Positions 34,075 through 42,757 of a stretch of DNA of 64,000 nt are shown one piece after another. Below the pieces are notes generated by a model that made no database searches, had not been told where the DNA came from, and saw only the letters and a list, made by a program, of their open reading frames with translations. A program made the translations under genes and the position numbers. Source of the DNA: Streptomyces sp. DG1A-41 (GTDB taxonomy: Bacteria > Actinomycetota > Actinomycetes > Streptomycetales > Streptomycetaceae); the NCBI RefSeq assembly GCF_037055355.1, contig NZ_CP146350.1, forward strand, positions 8,145,001-8,209,000, given 5' to 3'. Numbering within the stretch: position 1 is the first letter of the stretch; each line of letters opens with the position of its first letter.

Positions 34075-34887
34075 TCAGGGCTTCACGGCCACCGCGCCGT
34101 ACTGCGGCACCAGCACGGCCGAGTCGGCGTCGGCACGCCACTGCCCGCACGACACCATGCCCGGCTCGAGCAGCTCCAGACCGTCGAAGAACGCGGCGAT
34201 GTCCGCGCCGCTGCGGGCGGTGATCGGGGGAGTGGCGTTCTCGTTCCAGAACTTCATGGCCGGGATCTGGCCCGCGCCGCCGAGCTCGTCGTCGAAGGTC
34301 GGGTGGGTGAGGACCAGGAAGCTGCCGGAGGGGACCGCGGCCATCACGCGGCGCACGATGTCCCGGGCCTTCTCAAGGTCCAGGACGAAGTTGAGGATGC
34401 CCAGCATCATGACGGCGACTGGCCGGGTGAAGTCGAGGGTGTGCCCGGCCCGTTCGAGGATGGCGTCCGGGTCGTGCACGTCGGCGTCGATGTAGGCCGT
34501 GACGCCGTCGCGGGTGCCGGTCAGCAGAGTGCGGGCGTGCACCAGCACGATCGGGTCGTTGTCGACGTAGACGATCCGTGAGTCGGGCGCGAGCCGCTGG
34601 GCGATCTCGTGGGTGTTGTCCGCCGTCGGCAGCCCCGTGCCGACGTCGAGGAACTGCCGCACTCCGCGCTCGCCGGCCAGGAACGACACGGCACGGCCCA
34701 GGAAGTCCCGGTCCGCCCGGGCGATGTCCCGGATGATCGGGAACATGCCGGCCACGTGCTCGCCGACCCGCTGGTCGACCTCGTAGTTGTCCTTGCCGCC
34801 GATCCAGTAGTTCCACACGCGCGCGTTGTGCGCCACACCGGTGTTCAGCCTCGCCGAGCCGCTCGTCGGGGTGTGGCTCTCACTCAC
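34075..34887 (-). CDS. DUF574 / Methyltransf_19 SAM-dependent methyltransferase
   Basis: A 270-residue protein of the actinobacterial DUF574 family. WNYWIGGKDNYEVDQRVGEH is the family N-terminal motif and FLDVGTGLPTADNTHEIAQ the SAM-binding loop, followed by RIVYVDNDPIVLVHA (acidic ribose contact). Streptomycetes carry many paralogues; most have unknown substrates. The ATG at 34887 follows AGAGGAAAGAG on the coding strand. It lies 31 bp upstream of the glutamine-synthetase-like gene on the same strand, so an operon is possible. Confidence 0.9.
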   Translation of the reverse strand: MSESHTPTSGSARLNTGVAHNARVWNYWIGGKDNYEVDQRVGEHVAGMFPIIRDIARADRDFLGRAVSFLAGERGVRQFLDVGTGLPTADNTHEIAQRLAPDSRIVYVDNDPIVLVHARTLLTGTRDGVTAYIDADVHDPDAILERAGHTLDFTRPVAVMMLGILNFVLDLEKARDIVRRVMAAVPSGSFLVLTHPTFDDELGGAGQIPAMKFWNENATPPITARSGADIAAFFDGLELLEPGMVSCGQWRADADSAVLVPQYGAVAVKP

Positions 34888-35024
34888 GTCTCTTTCCTCT
34901 CCTCGCCCGAGCGACCGACACCGGCCATCGCCGCCATTGTGCCGTTCCGATGATCACGCTGTCCCGGGAATCGGCAGACCGGCGGGGCCGTCGGGCGCGC
35001 GGCGGTGGAGAGCCGCGGACCGCG

Positions 35025-35849
35025 TTACTCGACCTCGCCGGGGTTCGGGGAGGGCGTCTTGCCGGCCAGCACGTCTTCCAGGCGCTGGGTGCCGAGCCGC
35101 GCCGCCTGCTCGACGGAGTCGCTCTCGCCCCCGGCGAGCCCGCCCGCCGTGACGGTGATCGCGTCGTCTCCGACGCGTACGGCGGCGACGTCCAGGGTCA
35201 GCGTGGCCTCCGTGCCCCCGGTCCTGCCCCGCACCGTCACGCGCAGGCCCGCACGGGCGTCGCCCACGCCGGGCAGCGAGGTCTCGACGACCTGGACGGT
35301 GCGCTGTTCACCGTCGTCGGTGACGGTGAACTGGTCGCACTTCTCCGGCAGGTTCGCCATCCAGTTCAAGGAGTCCTGCGGGTCGGTCCGTTCGTAGGAG
35401 GCGACCTGGTACAGCATGCGCGAGTCGCCCTGCTCGAAGCCGCGCAGCTCGGACGGTCCGGACGGCCTGCCCAGCAGATCGTCGTCGAAGAGGGAGTCGA
35501 GGAGCCGTTGGCAGTCGGCGGCCTGGGCCTTGGCGGTGAGGAAGGCGGAGACGTCGACCGTGCCGATGAGCAGGCTGTCGTGCCAGTTCTCCGCCTCCGT
35601 GTCCTTGACCTGGGTCCAGTCGTCCTCGATGTCCGCCTCGGTGATCAGCGCGGTGCGGGCGCGGTCCGCGGTGAGGGTGGTGGTGGGAGAGGGGGTCTGC
35701 CGCTCCCCGGCGACCTGTGACGCGGCGACGCCCGAGATCCGCGAACCGTCTTCGTCGCCGTCGTCCGAGCAGGCGGCGGTGGTCAGCAGCGTGCCTGCCG
35801 CCAGGGCGCAGGAGAGAACGCGGACGAGCCGGTACGGACGACGGGTCAT
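35025..35849 (-). CDS. Secreted lipoprotein of unknown function
   Basis: A 274-residue lipoprotein. The signal sequence LVRVLSCALAAGTLLTTAACSD ends at a lipobox with Cys at about residue 26. The mature part has no enzyme motif but shows two similar alpha/beta halves with DIEDDWTQVKD and RDLLDDLF-like segments, as in actinobacterial membrane-anchored sensor domains that precede kinases. The neighbouring two-component-system remnant would fit that idea. I do not recognise the family. Confidence 0.75.
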   Translation of the reverse strand: MTRRPYRLVRVLSCALAAGTLLTTAACSDDGDEDGSRISGVAASQVAGERQTPSPTTTLTADRARTALITEADIEDDWTQVKDTEAENWHDSLLIGTVDVSAFLTAKAQAADCQRLLDSLFDDDLLGRPSGPSELRGFEQGDSRMLYQVASYERTDPQDSLNWMANLPEKCDQFTVTDDGEQRTVQVVETSLPGVGDARAGLRVTVRGRTGGTEATLTLDVAAVRVGDDAITVTAGGLAGGESDSVEQAARLGTQRLEDVLAGKTPSPNPGEVE

Positions 35850-35953
35850 CGGGAGTGCCTCCTGAGAACGTGACGCGTGTCCTCAGGGCACCACCGGCAC
35901 CGACGGCCCACCACCGGCATCGGACCGTTCGGGTGAGCGTCACCCGAGACGCC

Positions 35954-36250
35954 TCACGCTCCGGCCCGGGCGTGCCCGTTCTGCCAGGCCCAGGCCGCGA
36001 TCTCGACGCGGTTCCGGGCGGCCAGTTTGAGCTGCACGCTGGACGGGTGCGTCGTGCCGTGGAGAGGGAGACGTACAGTTCGGCCGCGATCTCGGCGTTG
36101 GTCCGGCCGAGGGCGACCAGGGTGAGTGGCCCCCGAAAGCGGGGCCGATGGGGCCGGTGCCGCCGGCCGCCGGCGCGGTGACTGCTTGAGCAGCCGGACC
36201 GTGACCGACGGGGAGACCAGCGAATCGCCCGCGGCGGCGGCCCCGGGGCC
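35954..36250 (-). pseudogene. Remnant of a NarL-type response regulator (LuxR HTH)
   Basis: Read on the minus strand, [16 protein letters not shown] is the linker of a NarL-type response regulator. In another frame [20 protein letters not shown] is the LuxR HTH, and back in the first frame [20 protein letters not shown] is the recognition helix and end. At least two frameshifts separate them and the receiver domain is absent. It ends at 35954. It abuts a kinase tail on the opposite strand, so this is a rearranged two-component scar. Confidence 0.65.
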
Positions 36251-36262
36251 GCCCACGGCGGC

Positions 36263-36382
36263 GGCTTCGGCCTCGTCGGCCTGAGGGAACGCCTGACGGC
36301 GCTGGGCGGCGAACTGCGCGCGGGGCCGCGGGCGGGGGTGGGGTGGCAGGTGACGGCGACGTTCCCGGTGGGCAAGGGCTGA
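36263..36382 (+). pseudogene. C-terminal tail of a NarL-type sensor kinase
   Basis: A 39-residue plus-strand segment, [20 protein letters not shown], then [13 protein letters not shown] and a stop, matches the last part of a HATPase domain of a NarX-like kinase. It has no start of its own. It faces away from the regulator remnant, so an inversion or deletion must separate the two parts of the original operon. Confidence 0.6.
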
Positions 36383-36435
36383 GGTGTCCGAGACGGGCCG
36401 GCCCCCTTGGCTCTGGCGTGGCACACCGCCCGGGC

Positions 36436-36454
36436 TGTTCAATGTAGCTGCACA
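36436..36454. promoter_or_regulatory. Dyad upstream of the catabolic-operon regulator
   Basis: TGTTCA-N7-TGCACA forms a 19-bp imperfect dyad 27 bp before the GTG of the XRE-cupin gene, overlapping its likely promoter. Five of six arm positions pair. A site for autoregulation is plausible. Confidence 0.4.
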
Positions 36455-36480
36455 CCCGCCGCTCGTGAGAGGAGCCGCCC

Positions 36481-37128
36481 GTGTCCCCCGCCGTCGTGCC
36501 GCCCGTCGGGGCGCGTATCCGGCAGGCGCGTCTGGAGCGTGGGGTGAGCCTGCGTGCGCTCGCACGGGAAGTGGGTGTGTCGGCGAGTCTCGTGTCGCAG
36601 ATCGAGACCGGGAAGAGCCAGCCGTCCGTCAGCACGCTGTACGCGATCACGACGGCCCTGGGCCTCTCCGTCGAGTCCCTCTTCGACGCCCGGGCCTCCT
36701 CGCCGATGACCGGCGTGAACCCGCCCGGCACCGTCCCGCACGCCGTCGCCGCCCTCTCCGCCCTCGCCGCCGACCCGAGGCGGCGGATCGGCCCGCTGGT
36801 CGGCGCGGGTGAGCGCGAGACCCTGGAGCTGGACTCGGGCGTCGTATGGGAGCGTCTCGGCCGGGTGCCGGGCGCGGATGTCGACTTCCTGCTGGTGACC
36901 TACCGGCCCGGCGGCTCCTCCTCCGGCTCCGGCGGCCTGATGCGGCACGCCGGCACCGAATACGGCTATCTGACCTCCGGCGAACTGATCCTCACCCTCG
37001 GTTTCGACGAGTACACCGTGCGCCCGGGCGACGCCGTCTGCTTTGAGTCGACGACCCCCCACCGCTACCGCAACGATGGAGAGGTACCGGCTGTGGGTGT
37101 CTGGTTCGTGTCCGCCGGTGTTCAGTGA
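36481..37128 (+). CDS. XRE-cupin regulator of the catabolic operon
   Basis: A 215-residue regulator with an XRE HTH ([40 protein letters not shown]) and a C-terminal cupin ([38 protein letters not shown]). The GTG start at 36481 follows GAGAGGAG. The 52-bp gap to the M24 gene contains a good promoter, so the regulator and enzymes may be transcribed separately as well as together. XRE-cupin proteins of this type (PuuR-like) control catabolic operons with the pathway substrate as ligand, which fits its position as the first gene. Confidence 0.93.
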   Translation: MSPAVVPPVGARIRQARLERGVSLRALAREVGVSASLVSQIETGKSQPSVSTLYAITTALGLSVESLFDARASSPMTGVNPPGTVPHAVAALSALAADPRRRIGPLVGAGERETLELDSGVVWERLGRVPGADVDFLLVTYRPGGSSSGSGGLMRHAGTEYGYLTSGELILTLGFDEYTVRPGDAVCFESTTPHRYRNDGEVPAVGVWFVSAGVQ

Positions 37129-37131
37129 CAC

Positions 37132-37160
37132 TTGACACCCATAGGACCCGGGCGTTCACT
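37132..37160 (+). promoter_or_regulatory. Candidate promoter of the catabolic operon
   Basis: TTGACA (37132-37137), 17-bp spacer, TTCACT (37155-37160). The -35 box is perfect and the -10 is weak, as expected for a regulated promoter. Transcription would start about 14 bases before the ATG of the M24 gene. Confidence 0.5.
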
Positions 37161-37180
37161 CCGAAGTGGGGGTGGTCGCC

Positions 37181-38518
37181 ATGGCGATCCGCACATACGG
37201 GCCCAACGCCGTCGACTGGGAAGAGCGCATCGACCTGGACCGGCTGCGCGGACAGCGGCTGGCCCGGCTGCGCGAGTTCCTGAACCGCTCCGAGCTGGGC
37301 GCGGTGCTCAGCTTCGACTTCGCCAACATCCGCTACATGACCGCTACGCACATCGGCACCTGGGCGATGGACAAGCTGATCCGCTTCGCCCTGCTGGTGC
37401 GCGACGGCGAACCGGTCGTCTGGGACTTCGGCTCCGCCGCCCGCCACCACCAGCTGTACAACCCGTGGCTCGACTACAGCGACGGCAAGGGCGGCCCGCC
37501 CACCGGCGCCCGCGCCGGCATCTCCACCCTGCGCGGGGCCTTCCACCCGGACGCGGGCATCGCCGAGGACGTCGCCGCCAAGATCGCCGCCGAGCTGCGC
37601 GACCACGGGCTGGCGAACGAACCGCTCGGCGTCGACGTCGCCGAGATGCCGGTCCTCGCCGCCCTGCGCGCCGAGGGCATCGACGTCGTCGACGGACAGC
37701 AGGTCTTCCTGGAGGCCCGCCGGATCAAGACCGGCGACGAGATCGCCCTGCTCACCCAGGCCTGTGCCATGGTCGACGCGGCCTACGAGGAGCTGTACGG
37801 CCATCTGCGCCCGGGCGTGCGCGAGAACGAGTGCGTCGGCGTCGTGGCCAAGGTCCTGTACGACCTCGGCAGCGAGTACGTCGAGGGCGTCAACGCCATC
37901 TCGGGCGAGCGGTGCTCACCGCATCCGCACGTCTACAGCGACCGCTTGATCCGCCCCGGCGACCCGGCCTTCTTCGACATCCTGCACAGCCACCTCGGCT
38001 ACCGCACCTGCTACTACCGCACGTTCGCCGTGGGCAGCGCCTCCCGTGCGCAACGGGACGCCTATGTGCGCTGCCGTGAGTACATGGACCGGGCGATCGC
38101 GCTCGTCAGGCCGGGCGCGACCACCGCCGACATCGTGCGGGTGTGGCCGCGCGCGGAGGAGTTCGGCTTCGCCGACGAGACCGCCGCCTTCGCCCTCCAG
38201 TACGGGCACGGCGTAGGCCTGTCGATCTGGGAGAAGCCGATCTTCAGCCGTCTGGTCTCCCTCGACCATCCCGAAGTCCTTCACGAGGGCATGGTGTTCG
38301 CCCTGGAGACGTACTGGCCGGCCGCCGACGGCTGGTCCGCCGCCCGGATCGAGGAGGAGCTCGTCGTCACCGCCGACGGCTGCGAGGTCATCACCAAGTT
38401 CCCCGCCGAGGAACTGCTGGTGGCCGGGCGCAAGTACTGGACGGTGGGCGGCGAGCTGAACACCCGCCGGGAGGCGCAGTCCCATCTCAACACCTCGCGT
38501 GGCGACGGGGCGAGCTGA
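37181..38518 (+). CDS. M24-fold (Xaa-Pro peptidase/creatinase-like) hydrolase with altered metal site
   Basis: A 445-residue pita-bread fold protein of the M24 family: creatinase N domain (NIRYMTATHIGTWAMDKL), then the catalytic domain. Of the five metal ligands of prolidases, Asp266 (FFDILHSH), His343 (YGHGVGL) and two C-terminal Glu (ALETYW, RIEEEL) are visible, but the second Asp is replaced by Cys277 at the exact spacing. This resembles non-peptidase members such as creatinase, DMSP lyase DddP or ectoine hydrolase DoeA. It probably opens an amide or C-N bond in the operon's substrate. The ATG at 37181 is preferred to GTG 37166. It shares one base with the E1 alpha start (TGATG). Confidence 0.88.
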   Translation: MAIRTYGPNAVDWEERIDLDRLRGQRLARLREFLNRSELGAVLSFDFANIRYMTATHIGTWAMDKLIRFALLVRDGEPVVWDFGSAARHHQLYNPWLDYSDGKGGPPTGARAGISTLRGAFHPDAGIAEDVAAKIAAELRDHGLANEPLGVDVAEMPVLAALRAEGIDVVDGQQVFLEARRIKTGDEIALLTQACAMVDAAYEELYGHLRPGVRENECVGVVAKVLYDLGSEYVEGVNAISGERCSPHPHVYSDRLIRPGDPAFFDILHSHLGYRTCYYRTFAVGSASRAQRDAYVRCREYMDRAIALVRPGATTADIVRVWPRAEEFGFADETAAFALQYGHGVGLSIWEKPIFSRLVSLDHPEVLHEGMVFALETYWPAADGWSAARIEEELVVTADGCEVITKFPAEELLVAGRKYWTVGGELNTRREAQSHLNTSRGDGAS

Positions 38519-39495
38519 TGGACGCCGCCGGACTCCTCGCCTGCTACGAGCGGATGGCCGTCATCCGCCGTACGGAGAAGGCCGCCCACGACCTGTTCCT
38601 CCAGGGGCTGGTGAAGGGCACCACGCATCTCGCCGCCGGGCAGGAGGCGATCGCCGTGGGTGCGAGCGCCGCGCTGCGCTCGGACGACTACGTGTTCGCC
38701 ACCTATAGAGGTCACCACCATGCCCTCGCCCGGGGCGCCACCCCCGAGGAGTGCCTCGCCGAGCTGATGAGCCGGGCGACCGGGCTGTGCAAGGCCAAGG
38801 GCGGCTCCATGCACCTGACCAAGGCGGCCACCGGCATGCTCGGTTCGTACGCCATCGTCGGTTCCCATCTCCCGATGGCGGTCGGCGCGGCCTGGTCGGC
38901 CCGGCTGCGCGGCACGGACCAGCTCGCGGTCGCCTTCTTCGGCGACGGCGCGACCAACATCGGCGCCTTCCACGAGTCGCTCAACCTGGCCGCCGTGTGG
39001 AAGCTGCCGGTGCTGTTCGTGTGCGAGAACAACCTGTACATGGAGTACACGCCGATCGCCGAGGTCACGGCGGTGGCCCGGCCCGCCGCCGACCGGGCGC
39101 CCGCCCACGGGATACCGGGCGAGGTCGTCGACGGCAACGACGTCGTGGCCGTCGAGGAGGCGGTGGCGCGGCTCGCGCGCCGGGCCCGGGCCGGAGGCGG
39201 GCCCGCCGTGCTGGAGGCCGAGACCTACCGGCACTTCGGGCACAGCCGCGCCGACCCGGCGAGCTACCGCCCGGCCGAGGAGGTCGAACGGTGGCTGAAG
39301 CACGACCCGTTGGACCTCGCACGGGGCCGGCTCGCCGAGCTGGGGGTCGGCACGGAGGCGGTCGCGGAGGCGGACGAGCGGGCCCGGGCCCTCGTGGAGC
39401 GGGCCGTGGAGGCGGCGAAGGCGGGGCCGCCGCCCGATCCGCGGGAGGCACTGACCGACGTGTGGGCGGACGGAGGTGCCGCATGGCGGACGTGA
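38518..39495 (+). CDS. 2-oxoacid/acetoin dehydrogenase E1 component, alpha subunit
   Basis: A 325-residue thiamine-diphosphate dehydrogenase alpha subunit. GDGATNIGAFHESLNLAAVW is the TPP motif, and FATYRGHHHALARG and KAKGGSMHLTKAATGMLGSY match the acetoin/branched-chain E1 alpha group. It overlaps the M24 stop by one base and the beta subunit by 13 bases. No E2 or E3 gene is nearby, so it must either share lipoyl partners encoded elsewhere or use another acceptor. Acetoin-type E1 cleaves an alpha-hydroxyketone or 2-oxoacid made by the preceding steps. Confidence 0.93.
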   Translation: MDAAGLLACYERMAVIRRTEKAAHDLFLQGLVKGTTHLAAGQEAIAVGASAALRSDDYVFATYRGHHHALARGATPEECLAELMSRATGLCKAKGGSMHLTKAATGMLGSYAIVGSHLPMAVGAAWSARLRGTDQLAVAFFGDGATNIGAFHESLNLAAVWKLPVLFVCENNLYMEYTPIAEVTAVARPAADRAPAHGIPGEVVDGNDVVAVEEAVARLARRARAGGGPAVLEAETYRHFGHSRADPASYRPAEEVERWLKHDPLDLARGRLAELGVGTEAVAEADERARALVERAVEAAKAGPPPDPREALTDVWADGGAAWRT

Positions 39496-40463
39496 TCACC
39501 TACCGGGAGGCGGTCGCCGAGGGCATCGCGCGCGAGATGCGCCGGGACACGACGGTCGTCTGCCTCGGCGAGGACATCGCCGCGGCCGGCGGTGTGTTCA
39601 AGACGACCGTGGGTCTGCGAGCGGAGTTCGGGCCCGAGCGGGTGTGGGACACGCCCATATCCGAACAGGCCATCGTGGGTGCGGCGATGGGCGCCGCGAT
39701 GACCGGGATGCGGCCCGTCGCGGAGATCATGTTCTCCGACTTCCTGGCCTGCTGCTGGGACTACCTCGCCAACGAGATCCCGAAGGTCCGCTACATGACC
39801 GGCGGCCAGGTGACGGTGCCCCTCGTCGTGCGCACCGCCAACGGCGGCGGCCTCGGCTTCGGCGCCCAGCACTCGCAGGCCACCGAGAACTGGGCACTGA
39901 CCGTCCCGGGCCTGAAGATCGCGGCACCGGCCACACCCTCCGACGTCATCGGCATGATGGCGGCGGCGATCCGCAGCGACGACCCCGTGGTCTTCTTCGA
40001 GCACAAGGCCCTCCTGGCCACCAAGGGGGCTCCGCCACCGCCCGGTCACGTCGTCGAGCTGGGCCGGGCCGCCGTCGTACGCGAGGGCACCGACGTCACG
40101 CTCGTCGCGCTCGCCTCCACGGTGCCCTTGGCGCTGAAGGCAGCCGACGTGCTGTCGGGGGAGGGGACCGAGGTGGAGGTGATCGACCTGCGCTGCCTGG
40201 TCCCGCTGGACGCCGCGGCCGTCCTCGGCTCACTGCGCAGGACCTCGCGGCTCGTCACCGTCGAGGAGAACCCGTACCAGGGCGGCTGGGGCGCCACCGT
40301 CGTCTCGATCGTCGCCGACGAGGGCTTCGGCCTGCTGGACGCGCCCGTGCGGCGGGTGGCGGGGGAGTGCGTCCCGCTGCCGTTCGCCGACGCACTGGAG
40401 GAACAGGTCATCCCCACCGTCGACAGGGTCGTCACGGCGGTCCGCCAACTCGCCGCCTATTGA
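39483..40463 (+). CDS. 2-oxoacid/acetoin dehydrogenase E1 component, beta subunit
   Basis: A 326-residue E1 beta subunit: VVCLGEDIAAAGGVFKTTVG, RVWDTPISEQAIVGAAMGAA and EIMFSDFLACCWDYLANEIP are conserved, with the transketolase C domain at the end (EVIDLRCLVPLDAAAVLGSL). It starts within the alpha gene (ATG 39483, GGAGG upstream). It pairs with the alpha subunit as an alpha2beta2 TPP enzyme. The amidohydrolase follows by 45 bp behind GGAGGAAG. Confidence 0.94.
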   Translation: MADVITYREAVAEGIAREMRRDTTVVCLGEDIAAAGGVFKTTVGLRAEFGPERVWDTPISEQAIVGAAMGAAMTGMRPVAEIMFSDFLACCWDYLANEIPKVRYMTGGQVTVPLVVRTANGGGLGFGAQHSQATENWALTVPGLKIAAPATPSDVIGMMAAAIRSDDPVVFFEHKALLATKGAPPPPGHVVELGRAAVVREGTDVTLVALASTVPLALKAADVLSGEGTEVEVIDLRCLVPLDAAAVLGSLRRTSRLVTVEENPYQGGWGATVVSIVADEGFGLLDAPVRRVAGECVPLPFADALEEQVIPTVDRVVTAVRQLAAY

Positions 40464-40508
40464 GCCGCCCGCCCACCCACGCACCGAAGACCCCATGGAG
40501 GAAGCGCG

Positions 40509-41879
40509 ATGACCACAAGAACACTGCTGCGCTCCGGTCACGTGATCTCGATGGACCCCGCCATCGGGGATCTGCCCCAGGGGGACGTCCTCGTCGAGGA
40601 CGGCAGGATCGTGGCCGTACAGCCCGAGATCAGCGCCGGCGCCGAGGTCCTCGACATGACCGGCCGCATCGTGATCCCCGGCTTCGTCGACACCCACCGC
40701 CACACCTGGGAGGCGCCGATCCGGGGCGTCGCACCCGACGCCACCCTCGACGACTACTTCGTCGACATCCTCGACACCTTCGCACCCCTGTACACCCCGG
40801 AGGACGTCTACGCGGCCAACCTCGCGGGCGCGCTGGAATGCCTCAACGCCGGTATCACCACGCTCGTCGACTGGTCGCACATCAACAACACCCCGGATCA
40901 CCCGGACGCCGCGATCCAGGGCCTGGCCGAGTCCGGCATCCGGGCGCAGTACGCGTACGGCAGCGCCAACACCTCCCTCGCCGACTACTGGTTCGAGAGC
41001 AAGATCGCGATACCGGCCGACGACGTCCGGCGGATCCGCGCCCGGCACTTCGCGTCCGACGACGGCCTGCTGACCATGGCCCTCGCCACCCGCGGACCCG
41101 GCTTCTGCGTCAACGACGTCGTCGCCTCCGAGTGGGCCCTCGCCCGGGAACTCGGTATCCCGATCACCGTGCACGTGGCCATGGGGCGGCTGGCCGGGCG
41201 CTTCGGCATGGTCAAGCAGCTCCACGGCATGGGGCTCCTCGGCCCGGACACCACCTACGTCCACTGCTGCTACCTCAGCGAGGAGGAGTGGCGGATGGTC
41301 GCCGACAGCGGCGGCACGGTGTCCATCGCGCCGCAGGTGGAGATCCAGATGGGGCACGGCTGGCCGCCCGTGATGCAGGCGATCGAACACGGTCTGCGGC
41401 CGTCGCTCAGCATCGACGTCGTCACCACCGTGCCCGGCGACATGTTCACCCAGATCCGCGCGGCCTTCGGCGCCGAACGCGCCCGCGTCAACGCCGACTG
41501 CTGGCAGGCCAACATGCCGGCCCCCAGCACCATGCTGACAGCACGTCAGATGCTGGAGATCGCCACCGTCAACGGTGCCCATGTCGCGGGCCTGGAGGAC
41601 CGTACCGGCTCCCTGACCCCCGGCAAGCGCGCCGACATCGTCGCGATCGACGCCACCGCGCTGAACGTCGCGCCCGTGCACGACGCGGCGGCCGCGGTGA
41701 CCCTGTGCGCGGACGTGTCCAACGTGGACACCGTCCTCGTCGACGGCGTTATCCACAAGCGCGACGGCAGGTTGCTCGCCGACACCGGACGTGCCCTGCG
41801 GCTCGTCTCGGAGGCCCGGGACCGGCTCCTCGCGGCGAAGGAGGCCAAGGAGCCCAAGGGGGAGAAGGCCACGGCATGA
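40509..41879 (+). CDS. Amidohydrolase of the cytosine-deaminase/chlorohydrolase group
   Basis: A 456-residue metal-dependent amidohydrolase. The HxH pair is in GFVDTHRHTWEA, the third His in ITVHVAMG, another in YVHCCYLSEEEW and the Asp in SIDVVTT. The N- and C-terminal beta-sandwich of the TRZ/ATZ group is visible (SGHVISMDPAIGDLPQGDVL; GSLTPGKRADIVAID). Members deaminate or hydrolyse cyclic amidines, triazines or purines. In this operon it probably acts on a nitrogen heterocycle or guanidine-like compound. It overlaps the bicupin by four bases. Confidence 0.93.
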   Translation: MTTRTLLRSGHVISMDPAIGDLPQGDVLVEDGRIVAVQPEISAGAEVLDMTGRIVIPGFVDTHRHTWEAPIRGVAPDATLDDYFVDILDTFAPLYTPEDVYAANLAGALECLNAGITTLVDWSHINNTPDHPDAAIQGLAESGIRAQYAYGSANTSLADYWFESKIAIPADDVRRIRARHFASDDGLLTMALATRGPGFCVNDVVASEWALARELGIPITVHVAMGRLAGRFGMVKQLHGMGLLGPDTTYVHCCYLSEEEWRMVADSGGTVSIAPQVEIQMGHGWPPVMQAIEHGLRPSLSIDVVTTVPGDMFTQIRAAFGAERARVNADCWQANMPAPSTMLTARQMLEIATVNGAHVAGLEDRTGSLTPGKRADIVAIDATALNVAPVHDAAAAVTLCADVSNVDTVLVDGVIHKRDGRLLADTGRALRLVSEARDRLLAAKEAKEPKGEKATA

Positions 41880-42757
41880 CCAATCACCTGGTGCGCCGCG
41901 CGGCCGAGCCGCCCGAGCCGCCGTACGACGCCCTGGGCCACCGGCGGCGGACTCTGGTCGGCGAGGACGACGGCAGTGTGCACACCGGCTTCGGCCTGTG
42001 CGAACTGCGACCGGACGGCCGTGTGCCCGCCCGTGTGCACTCGTACGAGGAGAGCTTCCACGTCCTCGACGGGGCCGTGATCCTCGACGTGCCCGAGGGC
42101 TCGTACCGGCTCCAGGAGGGGGACTACGGCCTGCTGCCGATCGGCGTTCCGCACGCCTGGCGCGGCGCCGGGGACACCGGCGGCCGCTGGGCGGACATGC
42201 TCGCCCCCGTGCCGCGGGCCCGCTACGGGTACGACACCCAGACGGTGCCGGACCTGCCCGCTCGCGACCCCGTCCGGATCGACGTCCGCGACCCGCGCAC
42301 CCGCTCCTTCGGTCACTTCGAACCCGACCAGATGGACCCCGGCAAGCAGTCCCAGGACCTGCTGGCCGTCACGGCGAGCATGCGCACCGCGCTGCTGGTC
42401 TACAGCGGCATCACGGTGAAGATGATGGTCGACAGCGACCTGGGCGCGGTCGGCTCGACGATGTTCATGGTGCAGTACGCGCCCGACGGCGTCATCGGCA
42501 CCCACGACCACCCCTTCGAGGAGACGTATCTGATCCTGGAGGGCGTGGCCGAGACCACCCTCGACGGCGAGCGGTACCGGCTGGAGCCCGGGGACCTCGC
42601 GTGGGCGGGCGCCGGCTGTGTGCATGGGTTCGTGAACGCTGGGCAGGGGCCCCTGCGATGGCTGGAGACGCAGGCGCCGCAGCCACCGGCTCGGCACTCG
42701 TACCGGTTCACCAGGGACTGGGACTATCTGCGCCAGGTGCTTGAGGAGGGGTCATGA
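41876..42757 (+). CDS. Bicupin, (S)-ureidoglycine aminohydrolase-like
   Basis: A 293-residue protein with two cupin domains. The N-terminal cupin (SYEESFHVLDGAVILDVPEG) looks structural. The C-terminal one has the metal site THDHPFEETYLILEGVAE with a later HGF, the pattern of Mn-dependent (S)-ureidoglycine aminohydrolase (AllE/UGHY). That enzyme releases ammonia from a ureido intermediate of purine degradation. No allantoin genes are in the window, so a different ureido- or amidino compound is likely. It is coupled to both neighbours by ATGA overlaps. Confidence 0.88.
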   Translation: MTNHLVRRAAEPPEPPYDALGHRRRTLVGEDDGSVHTGFGLCELRPDGRVPARVHSYEESFHVLDGAVILDVPEGSYRLQEGDYGLLPIGVPHAWRGAGDTGGRWADMLAPVPRARYGYDTQTVPDLPARDPVRIDVRDPRTRSFGHFEPDQMDPGKQSQDLLAVTASMRTALLVYSGITVKMMVDSDLGAVGSTMFMVQYAPDGVIGTHDHPFEETYLILEGVAETTLDGERYRLEPGDLAWAGAGCVHGFVNAGQGPLRWLETQAPQPPARHSYRFTRDWDYLRQVLEEGS

